A stretch of 64,000 nt of DNA from contig NZ_FNBN01000003.1 in the NCBI RefSeq assembly GCF_900102545.1, positions 1-64,000 on the forward strand, in the 5' to 3' direction. Within the stretch, counting starts at the first letter, position 1, and the number at the start of each line of letters is the position of its first letter. The stretch comes from Chitinophaga filiformis (GTDB lineage Bacteria > Bacteroidota > Bacteroidia > Chitinophagales > Chitinophagaceae). The position numbers and the translations under genes were made by a program. A model generated the notes under the pieces. It was not told where the DNA came from. It ran no database searches and saw only the letters and a list, made by a program, of their open reading frames with translations. Shown piece by piece: positions 52,661 through 61,879 of the stretch.

Positions 52661-53563
52661 ATGCAACCAACTTTATTGATCCTAGCTGCAGGAATGGCTA
52701 GCCGTTATGGCAGTCTGAAACAAATACAGCAGTTCGGCCCCAGCGGTGAAACAATTGTTGATTACTCCATCTATGATGCTATCCGTGCTGGTTTCGGCAA
52801 GGTAGTATTCATTATCCGCAAGGATTTTGAAAAAGAATTCAAAGAGATCTTTGAACCAAAACTGAAGGGACGCATAGCTACGGATTATGTTTACCAGGAA
52901 ATGGATGCATTTCTGAATGGTTATCCTATGCCGGCAGACCGCGCCAAACCATGGGGGACAGCACACGCGGTATTATGCGCGAAAGACGCTATCAAAGAAC
53001 CTTTCGCTGTAATTAATGCGGATGATTTCTATGGTCGTGATTCTTTTGAAAAAGCAGCCGCTTTCCTGAAAGATGCTGCAAAACCTGATGTGTACAGCGT
53101 TATCGGGTACCAGCTGAGCAAAACTATCAGTGAGCATGGTTCCGTATCCCGCGGTGTATGCGCTGCTGACAGCGAGAGCAATCTGGCTGCCATCAACGAA
53201 AGAACTAAGGTTTACAAAGACGGCGATCAGATCGTGTATGAAGATGCTGACGGCGGCAAACATCCAATGCCTGCTGACACCCCGGTTTCCATGAACTTCT
53301 GGGGCTTCCATCCTTCAGTATTTGATCTGAGCCAGGGCCTGTTCAAAGACTTCTTAAAGAAAGATGGCGACAAGCCGAAGTCAGAATTCTTCATCCCTAT
53401 CGTAGTGGATCATTTCATTAAGAACAAACTGGGCGTGGTAAACGTCATTCCTACAGGAGCACAGTGGTTCGGTGTAACCTATAAGGAAGACGCCCCGGGC
53501 GTACAGGAAAGTCTCACTGCACTCGTACAGAGTGGGGAATATCCTGACAATCTTTGGAAATAG
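52661..53563 (+). CDS. Sugar-phosphate nucleotidyltransferase-like protein
   Basis: 300 aa. The N-terminal signature LLILAAGMASRYGSLKQIQQ is the glycine-rich nucleotide-binding loop of the NTP_transferase fold. It continues with VINADDFYGRDSFEKAAAFL, containing the metal-binding Asp pair, and VSMNFWGFHPSVFDLSQGLF. Such enzymes join a sugar 1-phosphate to a nucleotide. The length and GMASRYG loop fit an unassigned subgroup rather than classical GalU or RmlA, so the sugar is unknown. It is divergent from the fucosidase gene. Confidence 0.82.
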   Translation: MQPTLLILAAGMASRYGSLKQIQQFGPSGETIVDYSIYDAIRAGFGKVVFIIRKDFEKEFKEIFEPKLKGRIATDYVYQEMDAFLNGYPMPADRAKPWGTAHAVLCAKDAIKEPFAVINADDFYGRDSFEKAAAFLKDAAKPDVYSVIGYQLSKTISEHGSVSRGVCAADSESNLAAINERTKVYKDGDQIVYEDADGGKHPMPADTPVSMNFWGFHPSVFDLSQGLFKDFLKKDGDKPKSEFFIPIVVDHFIKNKLGVVNVIPTGAQWFGVTYKEDAPGVQESLTALVQSGEYPDNLWK

Positions 53564-53685
53564 AGCCTGAAGAATTGTAATATTTTTACTATTTGTGTGG
53601 ATTTTGGCTAAAGAAACTGCCTTTTATTTAAATATCTTCAAAAAGCGCTGGTTTGTTTGCGAAATGACTAAATCTTTTGGATTGT

Positions 53686-53717
53686 ATTGTTTTTTAGTTT
53701 AACGACCAATACATTTG
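53686..53717 (+). promoter_or_regulatory. Promoter of the small membrane-peptide gene
   Basis: ATTG at 53686-53689 (partial TTTG), a 20-bp spacer, TACATTTG at 53710-53717, an exact TAnnTTTG match. The predicted start lies about 20 bases before the ATG at 53745. Confidence 0.6.
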
Positions 53718-53744
53718 TAGAAGCAAAATAAAAAAGGTACCTCC

Positions 53745-53858
53745 ATGTGGGTAAATAAAGACAACAATAAGATCAATCACATCGTAGCTCAGCTGAATTG
53801 GGCTATCACGCTAGTCGTGGTTGTCGTTGTCATTATTAGCCACCAATATGGAGGATAG
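53745..53858 (+). CDS. Small (37 aa) single-pass membrane peptide
   Basis: ATG 53745 to TAG 53856-53858. The sequence begins MWVNKDNNKINHIVAQLN, has a hydrophobic core WAITLVVVVVVIIS, and ends HQYGG. A polar N-terminus with one strong transmembrane helix is typical of bacterial small membrane proteins or type I toxins. The unit is tightly framed: a promoter at 53686-53717, AAAAAAGGTACCTCC before the ATG, and a strong terminator at 53887-53920. The whole transcript would be about 200 nt. No match to a named family is recalled. An alternative is a small RNA whose open frame is incidental, but the helix-like composition argues for translation. Confidence 0.6.
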   Translation: MWVNKDNNKINHIVAQLNWAITLVVVVVVIISHQYGG

Positions 53859-53886
53859 GTAATCGTGCACAATCACTAAAAATAAC

Positions 53887-53920
53887 AACGCCTTCCTCCA
53901 CACGAGGAAGGCGTTTTTTT
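53887..53920 (+). terminator. Rho-independent terminator after small membrane-peptide gene
   Basis: AACGCCTTCCTC (53887-53898), a 5-base loop, GAGGAAGGCGTT (53904-53915), then a T-run to 53920. Confidence 0.92.
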
Positions 53921-53970
53921 ACGCCCATAAATGAATAATGAATCCAAAATCGATTTCTAATATCTGAATT

Positions 53971-54876
53971 ATGTATAGCTATTACAACGAGAACACCATT
54001 CTTTACGTTAACGGGGAGTATAAGAAAGCCACCGCGGCCACTATCGACCTTTACGGTCAGTCATTGCATTACGGGTATGCAGTATTTGAGGGTATCCGTG
54101 CATACAAAACAGCTGAAGGAAAAGTGAAGATATTCAAAGCGAAAGAACACTTTGACAGATTCAAACGTTCCTGCGAACTGATACACATGCCCTATCCGTT
54201 CAACAATGATGAGCTGATCGCCGCATGCTACAAGGTGCTGGAAATGAACAATATGGAAGAGGCGTACATTCGTCCGCTCGCTTTCTGCCCTCCGAACATG
54301 ACCCTGAAAGCAGCATCTGAAACCCATGTATTGATCTGCGCATGGGAGTGGGGTGCTTATTTAGGTGAAAAACTGCTGCGTGTGATGACCTCATCTTACC
54401 AGCGTCCAAATCCAAAAGCATTTAAGATCGAATCAAAGACTGCCGGTCTTTATGTAAACTCGATCCTGGCTTCGCAGGAAGCAAAGGAAAACGGTTACGA
54501 CGAAGCACTGCTGCTGGACATGAACGGCAATGTAGCTGAAGGTCCGGGTGCCAACCTGTTCTTCGAAAAAGACGGTAAGATCTTCACACCGCCGCCAGGC
54601 AACATCCTGCCAGGTATTACCCGTGCTACAGTAATTGAACTGTGTCATGAACTGGGTATTCCGCTGGAAGAGAAGCTTTTCACTGTAGATGAACTGAAAA
54701 CTGCTGATTGCGTATTCTATTGCGGTACTGCAGCAGAAGTAGTAGGATGGGATTCTCTTGATGGCCAGGGCTTTAAGAAACCATGGGCTACATCTCTGGG
54801 TAAACTGCTACAACAGGCTTACAAAGCCAGAGTGCTCGAAAAAGAATTCGATCGCGCCGCTGTTCCAGTCGCATAA
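53971..54876 (+). CDS. ilvE: Branched-chain amino acid aminotransferase
   Basis: 301 aa, fold type IV PLP aminotransferase. Landmarks: LHYGYAVFEGIRAYKT near the N-terminus; IESKTAGLYVNSILASQEAK, whose Lys is the PLP anchor; DEALLLDMNGNVAEGPGANL; GILPGITRATVIELCHELGI. It interconverts 2-oxoacids with leucine, isoleucine and valine using glutamate, the last step of the pathway encoded just downstream. It is separated from ilvD by about 400 bp and a terminator, so it is probably a separate transcript. Confidence 0.95.
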   Translation: MYSYYNENTILYVNGEYKKATAATIDLYGQSLHYGYAVFEGIRAYKTAEGKVKIFKAKEHFDRFKRSCELIHMPYPFNNDELIAACYKVLEMNNMEEAYIRPLAFCPPNMTLKAASETHVLICAWEWGAYLGEKLLRVMTSSYQRPNPKAFKIESKTAGLYVNSILASQEAKENGYDEALLLDMNGNVAEGPGANLFFEKDGKIFTPPPGNILPGITRATVIELCHELGIPLEEKLFTVDELKTADCVFYCGTAAEVVGWDSLDGQGFKKPWATSLGKLLQQAYKARVLEKEFDRAAVPVA

Positions 54877-55015
54877 GCCACTGGTTCAGTGTACAGATAT
54901 TCATGAAAACTCGTGCTGATTCAGGTATTAAGCTCTATATCACCATACCTGGGAATGATACATTATTATTTGAAACTGATAGTATTGTATCCCACTCAAT
55001 CAGATAGCTACGCAA

Positions 55016-55057
55016 AGCATCCCGCTTTGTACCAAAAACAAAGCGGGATGCTCTTTA
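55016..55057 (+). terminator. Rho-independent terminator between ilvE and ilvD
   Basis: AGCATCCCGCTTTGT (55016-55030), a loop of A-rich bases, ACAAAGCGGGATGCT (55038-55052), then CTTTAT. Perfect 15-bp stem, about 140 bp after the ilvE stop. Confidence 0.85.
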
Positions 55058-55208
55058 TAAACACTTCGTACAGGCCTCCTGTTTTCCTCCCGCAAGGCAT
55101 TTTTAATAAGTTGGAATTTGGATTTTTAGGGGTACGTTATCCAGTACCATAGCGGGTTTGGACATAAAACGAAGAGATTTGAATACCGGCTAACCGGACA
55201 GTAATTGG

Positions 55209-55240
55209 TTTGGAACTTGGCTTTTATCACTGCTATTTTG
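55209..55240 (+). promoter_or_regulatory. Possible promoter of ilvDBNCA
   Basis: TTTG at 55209-55212, a 21-bp spacer, TATTTTG at 55234-55240 (one base short of TAnnTTTG). It lies 35 bp before the ilvD ATG. No leader peptide rich in branched-chain residues and no T-box was recognised upstream. Confidence 0.45.
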
Positions 55241-55275
55241 TACTACTTTAAATAGCAACCGGAAATAACAAACAG

Positions 55276-56955
55276 ATGGAATTGAATAAATATAGCAAGA
55301 CGCTCACCCAGGACCCTACACAGCCAGCCGCACAGGCGCAGCTGTATGGAATAGGTTTAACGGAAGAAGACCTGAAAAAAGCGCAGGTAGGCGTGGCCAG
55401 TATGGGCTATGACGGTAACACCTGTAACATGCACCTCAATGACCTCGCTCAGCAGGTCAAAAAAGGCGTCTGGGCTAATGACCTCGTCGGACTCACTTTC
55501 CATACCATCGGCGTCAGCGACGGTATGAGTAATGGTACACCAGGTATGCGTTATTCACTGGTCAGCCGCGATCTGATTGCTGATTCCATCGAAACTGTTT
55601 GTGGTGCACAATATTATGATGCACTGATCACCGTACCAGGCTGCGATAAGAACATGCCTGGCTCCCTGATGGCAATGGGCCGCCTGAACCGTCCTTCCAT
55701 CATGGTTTACGGTGGTACTATCGCTCCCGGTAAATATAAAGGACAGGATCTCAACATCATCTCCGCTTTTGAAGCACTGGGCCAGAAGATGGCAGGTCAG
55801 CTGAATGAAGAGGATTTCAAAGGAATTGTACAGCATTCCTGCCCCGGCGCTGGCGCCTGTGGCGGTATGTATACGGCTAATACCATGTCATCAGCTATTG
55901 AGGCACTGGGTATGAGCCTTCCCTATAGTTCTTCCAGCCCTGCACTGAGCAAGGAAAAACAACAGGAATGTCTGGAAGCAGGTAAATATATCCGCCTGTT
56001 GCTGGAAAAAGATATTAAGCCTACCGATATCATGACCTTTGAGGCATTTGAAAATGCCGCTACGGTTGTGATGGCGCTGGGTGGTAGTACCAATGCGGTA
56101 TTACACTTCATCGCCATAGCAAAATCAGTAGGTGTGAAATTCACTTTGCAGGATTTCCAGCGTATCAGTGACAAAACGCCGCTGATTGCTGACCTGAAAC
56201 CAAGTGGTAAGTACCTGATGGAAGACCTGCACAACATTGGTGGTGTTCCCCTGGTAATGAAATATTTGCTGAAACAAGGTTACCTGCACGGACATTGCCT
56301 GACCGTAACCGGCAAGACCCTGGCAGAGAACCTGGAAAGTGTTCCTGATCTGGATTTCGAATCACAGGACATTATCGTTCCTACAGAGAAGCCTTTGAAA
56401 GCTACCGGTCACATACAGATGCTGTATGGCAACCTGGCAGAACAGGGCTCTGTAGCAAAAATAACCGGTAAGGAAGGCCTTAGCTTCCGCGGACCTGCAC
56501 GTGTGTTTGACGGTGAGTTTGAACTGATAGCAGGTATCCAGAGCGGCCGTGTGCAGAAAGGAGATGTGGTGGTAATCAGGCAGGTAGGCCCTAAAGGCGC
56601 TCCTGGTATGCCAGAAATGCTGAAGCCAACATCCGCTATCATGGGTGTGGGACTTGGTAAGAGCGTGGCGCTGATCACAGACGGACGTTTTTCCGGTGGT
56701 ACACACGGTTTTGTGGTAGGTCATATCACACCGGAAGCCTATGAAGGTGGTACCATCGCGCTGGTAAAAGACAATGATATTATCGAAATAGATGCCGAAA
56801 AGAATACGATCAATGTGGAAGTGAGTGCGGAAGAACTGGCAGCCCGTAAGGCGCAGTGGGTAAGACCTGCATTGAAAGCATCCAACGGTATATTATTAAA
56901 ATACGCAAAACTCGTTTCAAATGCAACAGAAGGATGTGTTACCGATGAAGCCTGA
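55276..56955 (+). CDS. ilvD: Dihydroxy-acid dehydratase
   Basis: 559 aa. IlvD/Edd family, Fe-S dependent. Cluster-binding cysteines sit in [18 protein letters not shown] and [17 protein letters not shown]. The C-terminal signature is [20 protein letters not shown]. It converts 2,3-dihydroxy-3-methyl-butanoate or -pentanoate to the 2-oxoacid, in the cytoplasm. It is the first gene of the five-gene ilvDBNCA run, whose start follows a probable promoter and a 5' leader. Its end overlaps the ilvB start by 11 bases. Confidence 0.97.
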   Translation: MELNKYSKTLTQDPTQPAAQAQLYGIGLTEEDLKKAQVGVASMGYDGNTCNMHLNDLAQQVKKGVWANDLVGLTFHTIGVSDGMSNGTPGMRYSLVSRDLIADSIETVCGAQYYDALITVPGCDKNMPGSLMAMGRLNRPSIMVYGGTIAPGKYKGQDLNIISAFEALGQKMAGQLNEEDFKGIVQHSCPGAGACGGMYTANTMSSAIEALGMSLPYSSSSPALSKEKQQECLEAGKYIRLLLEKDIKPTDIMTFEAFENAATVVMALGGSTNAVLHFIAIAKSVGVKFTLQDFQRISDKTPLIADLKPSGKYLMEDLHNIGGVPLVMKYLLKQGYLHGHCLTVTGKTLAENLESVPDLDFESQDIIVPTEKPLKATGHIQMLYGNLAEQGSVAKITGKEGLSFRGPARVFDGEFELIAGIQSGRVQKGDVVVIRQVGPKGAPGMPEMLKPTSAIMGVGLGKSVALITDGRFSGGTHGFVVGHITPEAYEGGTIALVKDNDIIEIDAEKNTINVEVSAEELAARKAQWVRPALKASNGILLKYAKLVSNATEGCVTDEA

Positions 56956-58675
56956 GCCGGCTGAGAAGCGGGCAGCAACAACTGCTCCCCTTAATATCAC
57001 TGGTTCTGAGGCAGTGATCCGCTCGCTGATTGCAGAAGGTGTAGAAACCATTTTCGGCTATCCGGGAGGCGCTATTATGCCCATTTATGATGCCCTGTAC
57101 GATTTTCAGGATAAAGTCCATCATATATTGGTCCGTCACGAACAAGGTGCTACGCATGCCGCGCAAGGCTATGCACGCACTTCCGGCAGAACCGGAGTGG
57201 TCTTCGCTACTTCCGGTCCCGGTGCTACCAACCTGGTAACCGGGCTGGCAGATGCTTATATGGACTCTACACCGATGGTCTGCATCACCGGCCAGGTGGC
57301 AGCACACCTGCTGGGTACCGATGCTTTCCAGGAAACAGATGTAATTGGTATCACTATGCCGATTACAAAATGGAACATCCAGGTAACACGTCCGGAAGAT
57401 ATTCCGGGTGCTATCGCCAAAGCATTCTACATTGCAGGTAGCGGTCGTCCGGGACCTGTACTGGTAGATATTACCAGGAATGCACAGGTAGCAAAGTTCG
57501 ATTATGAATACAAGAAATGTGATTATATCCGCAGCTACCGTCCTGTACCGGAACTGGATCAGGATGCAGTAAAAGCGGCAGCTGAACTGATCAACAGCGC
57601 AAAGAAGCCATATATCTTCTGTGGTCATGGCGTATTGTTGTCAGGCGCTGAAAAAGAACTGATCGCATTTGCAGAAAAGGCAGGCATACCAATCGCCTCT
57701 ACCTTGCTTGGCCTCTCCGCAGTGCCTGTAGATCATCCGCTGTATGTAGGTTATCTGGGTATGCACGGTAACTATGCACCTAACATCATGACCAATGAAT
57801 GTGATGTGCTGATTGCTGTGGGTATGCGTTTCGACGATCGTATCACCGGTGATGTTTCTCAGTTTGTGAAGCAGGCAAAGGTGATCCATATCGAAATTGA
57901 TGCAGCTGAGATCAACAAGATCATCAAAGCAGATGTAGCGGTACATGCAGATGCTAAAACAGCACTGTCGGCTTTGATAGAGCTGGTGAAACCAGGTAAG
58001 CATGATGAGTGGTTAAAGGGTTTCCGTGAGGCAGATAAGAAAGAGGAAGAGAAGGTGTCCCAGAAAGAACTGTATCCAGCTGAAGGCGGTTTGAAAATGG
58101 CCGAAGTAGTACGTCTGATATCAGAAAGAACAGAAGGTAAAGCTGTACTGGTAACAGATGTAGGACAGCACCAGATGATCGCATCCCGTTATTATCGCTT
58201 TAAAGATCCTAACACCAATATCACTTCCGGTGGTATGGGCACCATGGGTTTTGCATTGCCGGCAGCGATGGGCGCGAAAGTAGGTACGCCTGAAAAAGAA
58301 GTAGTAGCAATAATCGGTGATGGTTGTTTCCAGATGACATTACAGGAACTGGGAACTATCTATCAGTCTGAAATAGGTGTTAAGATTGTGATCCTGAATA
58401 ACAACTTCCTTGGCATGGTACGTCAATGGCAACAGTTGTTCTTTGACAAACGTTATTCTTCTACAGAGATGATCAACCCTGACTTTGTACAGATTGCAAA
58501 AGGGTTCTATGTTCCTGGCAGAAAAGTAACTGACCGTGCAGATATCGTAGCTGCTGTAGATGAGATGATCTCTCACAAAGGCGCTTATCTGCTGGAGGTT
58601 GTAGTAGAGAAAGAAGACAACGTATTCCCAATGGTGCCTTCCGGCCAGCCAATAGCAAATATCAGGCTTGAGTAG
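56945..58675 (+). CDS. ilvB: Acetolactate synthase large (catalytic) subunit
   Basis: 576 aa from ATG 56945, preceded by GAAGGATGTGTTACC (Shine-Dalgarno AAGGA) and inside the ilvD tail (11-bp overlap). An upstream in-frame ATG at 56921 is possible but has a weaker context. TPP enzyme landmarks: [19 protein letters not shown], catalytic Glu in [15 protein letters not shown], and the TPP/Mg motif [20 protein letters not shown] with [13 protein letters not shown]. It makes acetolactate or acetohydroxybutyrate from pyruvate, the committed step for valine and isoleucine. It partners the small subunit 38 bp downstream. Confidence 0.97.
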   Translation: MKPEPAEKRAATTAPLNITGSEAVIRSLIAEGVETIFGYPGGAIMPIYDALYDFQDKVHHILVRHEQGATHAAQGYARTSGRTGVVFATSGPGATNLVTGLADAYMDSTPMVCITGQVAAHLLGTDAFQETDVIGITMPITKWNIQVTRPEDIPGAIAKAFYIAGSGRPGPVLVDITRNAQVAKFDYEYKKCDYIRSYRPVPELDQDAVKAAAELINSAKKPYIFCGHGVLLSGAEKELIAFAEKAGIPIASTLLGLSAVPVDHPLYVGYLGMHGNYAPNIMTNECDVLIAVGMRFDDRITGDVSQFVKQAKVIHIEIDAAEINKIIKADVAVHADAKTALSALIELVKPGKHDEWLKGFREADKKEEEKVSQKELYPAEGGLKMAEVVRLISERTEGKAVLVTDVGQHQMIASRYYRFKDPNTNITSGGMGTMGFALPAAMGAKVGTPEKEVVAIIGDGCFQMTLQELGTIYQSEIGVKIVILNNNFLGMVRQWQQLFFDKRYSSTEMINPDFVQIAKGFYVPGRKVTDRADIVAAVDEMISHKGAYLLEVVVEKEDNVFPMVPSGQPIANIRLE

Positions 58676-58713
58676 CAGGAAGAAGGAATTCAGCAATCAT
58701 TAACACGAACACT

Positions 58714-59304
58714 ATGCAAAAAGAGTATACAATAACGGTATATACGGAAGACAGGATCGGTATCACGAACCGTATCACCGTTATCTTCACACGCAGAGGT
58801 ATTAACATCACCAGCCTGACAACGGCTGAAACAGAGATCCCTGGCGTATATAAATTCATCATCACCGTAATATCTGAAAAGGAAAAACTGGTGAAGATCG
58901 TTGGTCAGATAGAAAGACTGATAGAAATTCACCGTGCCTTTGTACATGAAGAAGATGAGGTGGTATACCAGGAACTGGCGCTGTACAAGATATCTACAAA
59001 AGCTTTGAAGAATGGTAATATTGAGCAGCTGATCCGTGATAACAACGCACGTATCCTGACGCTTACCGAAGAGTATTTTGTGATAGAGAAAACCGGTCAT
59101 CAGCAGGAGCTGATAGCGCTGCAGGCGCAGCTGGCTCCTTATGGTCTGATCGAATATTCAAAGAGTGGACGCGTGGCTGTTATCAAATGGAGCCGTCGTT
59201 TCCATGATCATCTGAAAGAGTTGGAAAGACGTCGTCCTGACAACCTGAAACAGGCAGAGTACAGAGATCATACAGAAGTATCAGCAGAAGAAGAAAGTAT
59301 CTAG
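58714..59304 (+). CDS. ilvN: Acetolactate synthase small (regulatory) subunit
   Basis: 196 aa. An N-terminal ACT domain (about 3-75; YTITVYTEDRIGITNRITVI, IVGQIERLIEIHRAF) is followed by the C-terminal ALS_ss domain. ACT domains bind valine and give feedback control of the catalytic subunit. The end has a charged tail (about 165-196; LKELERRRPDNLKQAEYRDH), longer than in E. coli IlvH. It lies between ilvB and ilvC with gaps of 38 and 39 bp, so it is part of the same transcript. Confidence 0.93.
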   Translation: MQKEYTITVYTEDRIGITNRITVIFTRRGINITSLTTAETEIPGVYKFIITVISEKEKLVKIVGQIERLIEIHRAFVHEEDEVVYQELALYKISTKALKNGNIEQLIRDNNARILTLTEEYFVIEKTGHQQELIALQAQLAPYGLIEYSKSGRVAVIKWSRRFHDHLKELERRRPDNLKQAEYRDHTEVSAEEESI

Positions 59305-59343
59305 TTTAAATCATTCAATAAAATAAACAAACACTATCAAAAC

Positions 59344-60387
59344 ATGGCAACCATCAATTTTGGCGGGGTACTGGAAGACGTAGTAACCAGAGAAGAATTC
59401 CCCATGGAAAAAGCTAGAGAAGTGCTGAAGAACGAAGTGATAGCTATCATTGGTTACGGCGTACAGGGTCCCGGCCAGGCACTGAACCTGAAAGATAACG
59501 GCTTTAACGTGATCGTAGGACAGCGTAAAGGATCTAAAACATGGGATAAAGCTATCGCTGATGGCTGGGTACCAGGTCAGACACTGTTCGAAATCGAAGA
59601 AGCTGCTCAGAAAGGTACTATCATCCAGTTCCTGTTGAGTGATGCCGGTCAGATCGCACTGTGGCCTACACTGAAACCACACCTGACTAAAGGCAAGGCT
59701 TTATATTTCTCCCATGGTTTTGGTATTACTTATAAAGACCAGACTGGTATTATTCCTCCTGCTGATGTGGATGTGATCCTGGTAGCTCCTAAAGGTTCCG
59801 GTACATCTCTGCGCAGACTGTTCCTGGCTGGTCAGGGTCTGAACTCCAGCTTCGCTATATTCCAGGATGCAACCGGTAAAGCACGCGATCGCGTTATCGC
59901 GCTGGGTATCGGTGTTGGTTCCGGTTACCTGTTCGAAACAGATTTCAAGAAAGAAGTTACATCTGACTTAACAGGTGAGCGTGGTACCCTGATGGGTGCT
60001 ATCCAGGGTATCTTCGCTGCTCAGTACGAAGTACTGCGCAAGAATGGTCACTCTCCATCTGAAGCATTCAACGAAACTGTTGAAGAACTGACTCAGTCTC
60101 TGATGCCACTCGTTGCTGAAAATGGTATGGACTGGATGTATGCTAACTGTTCTACTACCGCTCAGCGTGGTGCGTTAGACTGGTGGAAGAAATTCAAAGA
60201 GGCTAGCCAGCCAGTATTTGAAGAACTGTATGCAAGCGTTGCTGCTGGTAAAGAAGCTGCACGTTCTATTGCATCCAACAGTACTCCTGACTACCGCGAG
60301 AAACTGGAAGAAGAACTGAAAGAACTGCGTGAAAGCGAAATGTGGCAGGCAGGTGCGGCTGTAAGAAAGCTGCGTCCTAACGCTTAA
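59344..60387 (+). CDS. ilvC: Ketol-acid reductoisomerase
   Basis: 347 aa. The Rossmann dinucleotide loop is IIGYGVQGPGQALNLKDNGF, slightly different from the commoner GYGSQGHAHALNL form but usual for the Bacteroidota branch. The phosphate-contacting loop is VIVGQRKGSKTWDKAIADGW. The C-terminal knotted domain includes TSDLTGERGTLMGAIQGIFA and AQYEVLRKNGHSPSEAFNET with metal-binding acidic residues. It reduces and isomerises acetolactate to dihydroxyisovalerate with NADPH and Mg2+. Confidence 0.96.
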   Translation: MATINFGGVLEDVVTREEFPMEKAREVLKNEVIAIIGYGVQGPGQALNLKDNGFNVIVGQRKGSKTWDKAIADGWVPGQTLFEIEEAAQKGTIIQFLLSDAGQIALWPTLKPHLTKGKALYFSHGFGITYKDQTGIIPPADVDVILVAPKGSGTSLRRLFLAGQGLNSSFAIFQDATGKARDRVIALGIGVGSGYLFETDFKKEVTSDLTGERGTLMGAIQGIFAAQYEVLRKNGHSPSEAFNETVEELTQSLMPLVAENGMDWMYANCSTTAQRGALDWWKKFKEASQPVFEELYASVAAGKEAARSIASNSTPDYREKLEEELKELRESEMWQAGAAVRKLRPNA

Positions 60388-60412
60388 TTCAATATTTGAT
60401 CAGTAATGAAGG

Positions 60413-60446
60413 ATCAGGAATTGGGCATTTTGCGTCGATTCCTGAT
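60413..60446 (+). other. Hairpin in the ilvC-ilvA gap
   Basis: ATCAGGAAT (60413-60421) pairs with ATTCCTGAT (60438-60446) around a 16-base loop, followed by TCTTTAATTT. It could be a weak terminator or processing site that lowers ilvA relative to ilvC. Confidence 0.4.
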
Positions 60447-60480
60447 TCTTTAATTTCTGGTCCTTAATTTTTTTAAAACA

Positions 60481-61737
60481 ATGTCCCAGGTACTAACAAG
60501 TGTGAACCCGCTGAACATCCTTGATGCTGCGGTGAAGTTGAAACCTGTGGTGAACCGTACTCCGCTTACATACAGCGCTACGCTCTCCCGCAGGTATAAT
60601 GCAGATGTCTATCTCAAAAGAGAAGACATGCAGATTGTAAGGTCTTATAAATTGCGTGGTGCATACAACCTGATTAGCAGCCTGGATAAAGACACACTGG
60701 CAAAAGGCGTGACCTGCGCCAGCGCTGGTAACCATGCACAGGGCTTTGCTTATGCATGTCGTCAGCTGGATATCAAAGGCGTTTGTTTTATGCCCATCAT
60801 CACCCCAAAACAGAAGGTGAACCAGGTGAGAATGTTCGGTGGCGATAACATCGAAATAAAACTGGTGGGCGATACTTTTGATGATTGTGCGGCGGAAGCC
60901 CAGGCTTTTACACAGGAGCACAAGATGACTTTTATTCCTCCTTTTGATGATCCGAAGATCATCGAAGGACAAGGTACCGTGGCAGTGGAGATCCTGGAAG
61001 ACCAGGCGAAGATTGATTATGTGTTCGTGCCTATTGGTGGCGGCGGACTGGCAGCAGGCCTGGGTACTTATTTCAAAACTTATAGTCCACAGACGCAGAT
61101 CATTGGTGTGGAACCGGAAGGTGCTCCATCTATGACACGTGCACTGGAGGCAGGTAGCCCTGTTACACTCGACGAAATAGAACGTTTCGTAGATGGTGCT
61201 GCCGTAAAAAGAGTAGGTGCGCTTACATTCAGCATCTGCAAAGATATTCTGAATAAAATGCAACTGGTACCGGAAGGAAAGGTTTGCTCTACTATATTAC
61301 GACTGTATAATGAGGATGCGATCGTGGTAGAACCTGCCGGCGCATTGTCTATCGCAGCGCTTGATTACTACGCGAAAGAGATAGAAGGAAAGAAGGTAGT
61401 ATGTGTGGTGAGTGGCAGTAACAACGATATCGATCGTATGCAGGAGATCAAGGAACGCTCACTGTTATACGAAGGATTGAAGCATTACTTCATCATCCGC
61501 TTTGTACAACGTCCGGGTGCTTTGAAAGAGTTTGTGAATCATGTACTGGGTCCTGATGATGATATCACGCGTTTCGAATTTATCCAGAAGCACAATAAGG
61601 AAATGGGCCCTGCACTGATTGGTGTGGAGCTGAAGAGGAGAGAAGACTATGATATCCTGCTGGCTAATTTCCGGAAGTATAACATTCACTTTACAGAACT
61701 GAATAAAGACGATAACCTCTTCGGTTATCTCGTATAA
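60481..61737 (+). CDS. ilvA: Threonine ammonia-lyase (threonine dehydratase)
   Basis: 418 aa, fold type II PLP enzyme. The Schiff-base lysine is in QIVRSYKLRGAYNLIS, and the substrate loop is SAGNHAQGFAYACRQL. The Gly-rich PLP phosphate motif is VPIGGGGLAAGLGTYF. The C-terminal ACT-like domain (about 330-418; HYFIIRFVQRPGALKEFVNH) points to isoleucine feedback, that is, the biosynthetic form. It deaminates threonine to 2-oxobutyrate, the isoleucine precursor. It is the last gene of the ilvDBNCA run. Confidence 0.96.
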   Translation: MSQVLTSVNPLNILDAAVKLKPVVNRTPLTYSATLSRRYNADVYLKREDMQIVRSYKLRGAYNLISSLDKDTLAKGVTCASAGNHAQGFAYACRQLDIKGVCFMPIITPKQKVNQVRMFGGDNIEIKLVGDTFDDCAAEAQAFTQEHKMTFIPPFDDPKIIEGQGTVAVEILEDQAKIDYVFVPIGGGGLAAGLGTYFKTYSPQTQIIGVEPEGAPSMTRALEAGSPVTLDEIERFVDGAAVKRVGALTFSICKDILNKMQLVPEGKVCSTILRLYNEDAIVVEPAGALSIAALDYYAKEIEGKKVVCVVSGSNNDIDRMQEIKERSLLYEGLKHYFIIRFVQRPGALKEFVNHVLGPDDDITRFEFIQKHNKEMGPALIGVELKRREDYDILLANFRKYNIHFTELNKDDNLFGYLV

Positions 61738-61780
61738 AGCATTGATCTTTCTCATTTTGAGGAAGGATGCTATGTTTTTG

Positions 61781-61824
61781 AGAAAGGGCATTATGTTTTG
61801 GTTATAAAACATGATGCCCTTTCT
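61781..61824 (+). terminator. Long hairpin after ilvA
   Basis: Nineteen-base arms (61781-61799 and 61806-61824, one mismatch; inner part ATGTTTT/AAAACAT) lie 44 bp after the ilvA stop. There is no immediate T-tract (a T-run follows at about 61843), so the terminator call is moderate. Confidence 0.6.
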
Positions 61825-61879
61825 GCATATATGTGCAATTACCTTTTTTTATCATAATTTAAAGCCAAAATATGCATGT

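Noticed and set aside
54913..55152. 79-codon open frame between ilvE and ilvD
   Set aside because: It runs through the 15-bp stem terminator and has no coding signature or ribosome-binding site.
60493..61263. 256-codon open frame antisense to ilvA
   Set aside because: Shadow of ilvA, without a recognisable motif or start context.
61811..61879. Longer N-terminus for the quinone oxidoreductase-like enzyme
   Set aside because: It lies within the hairpin after ilvA, and the extra residues do not resemble the family.
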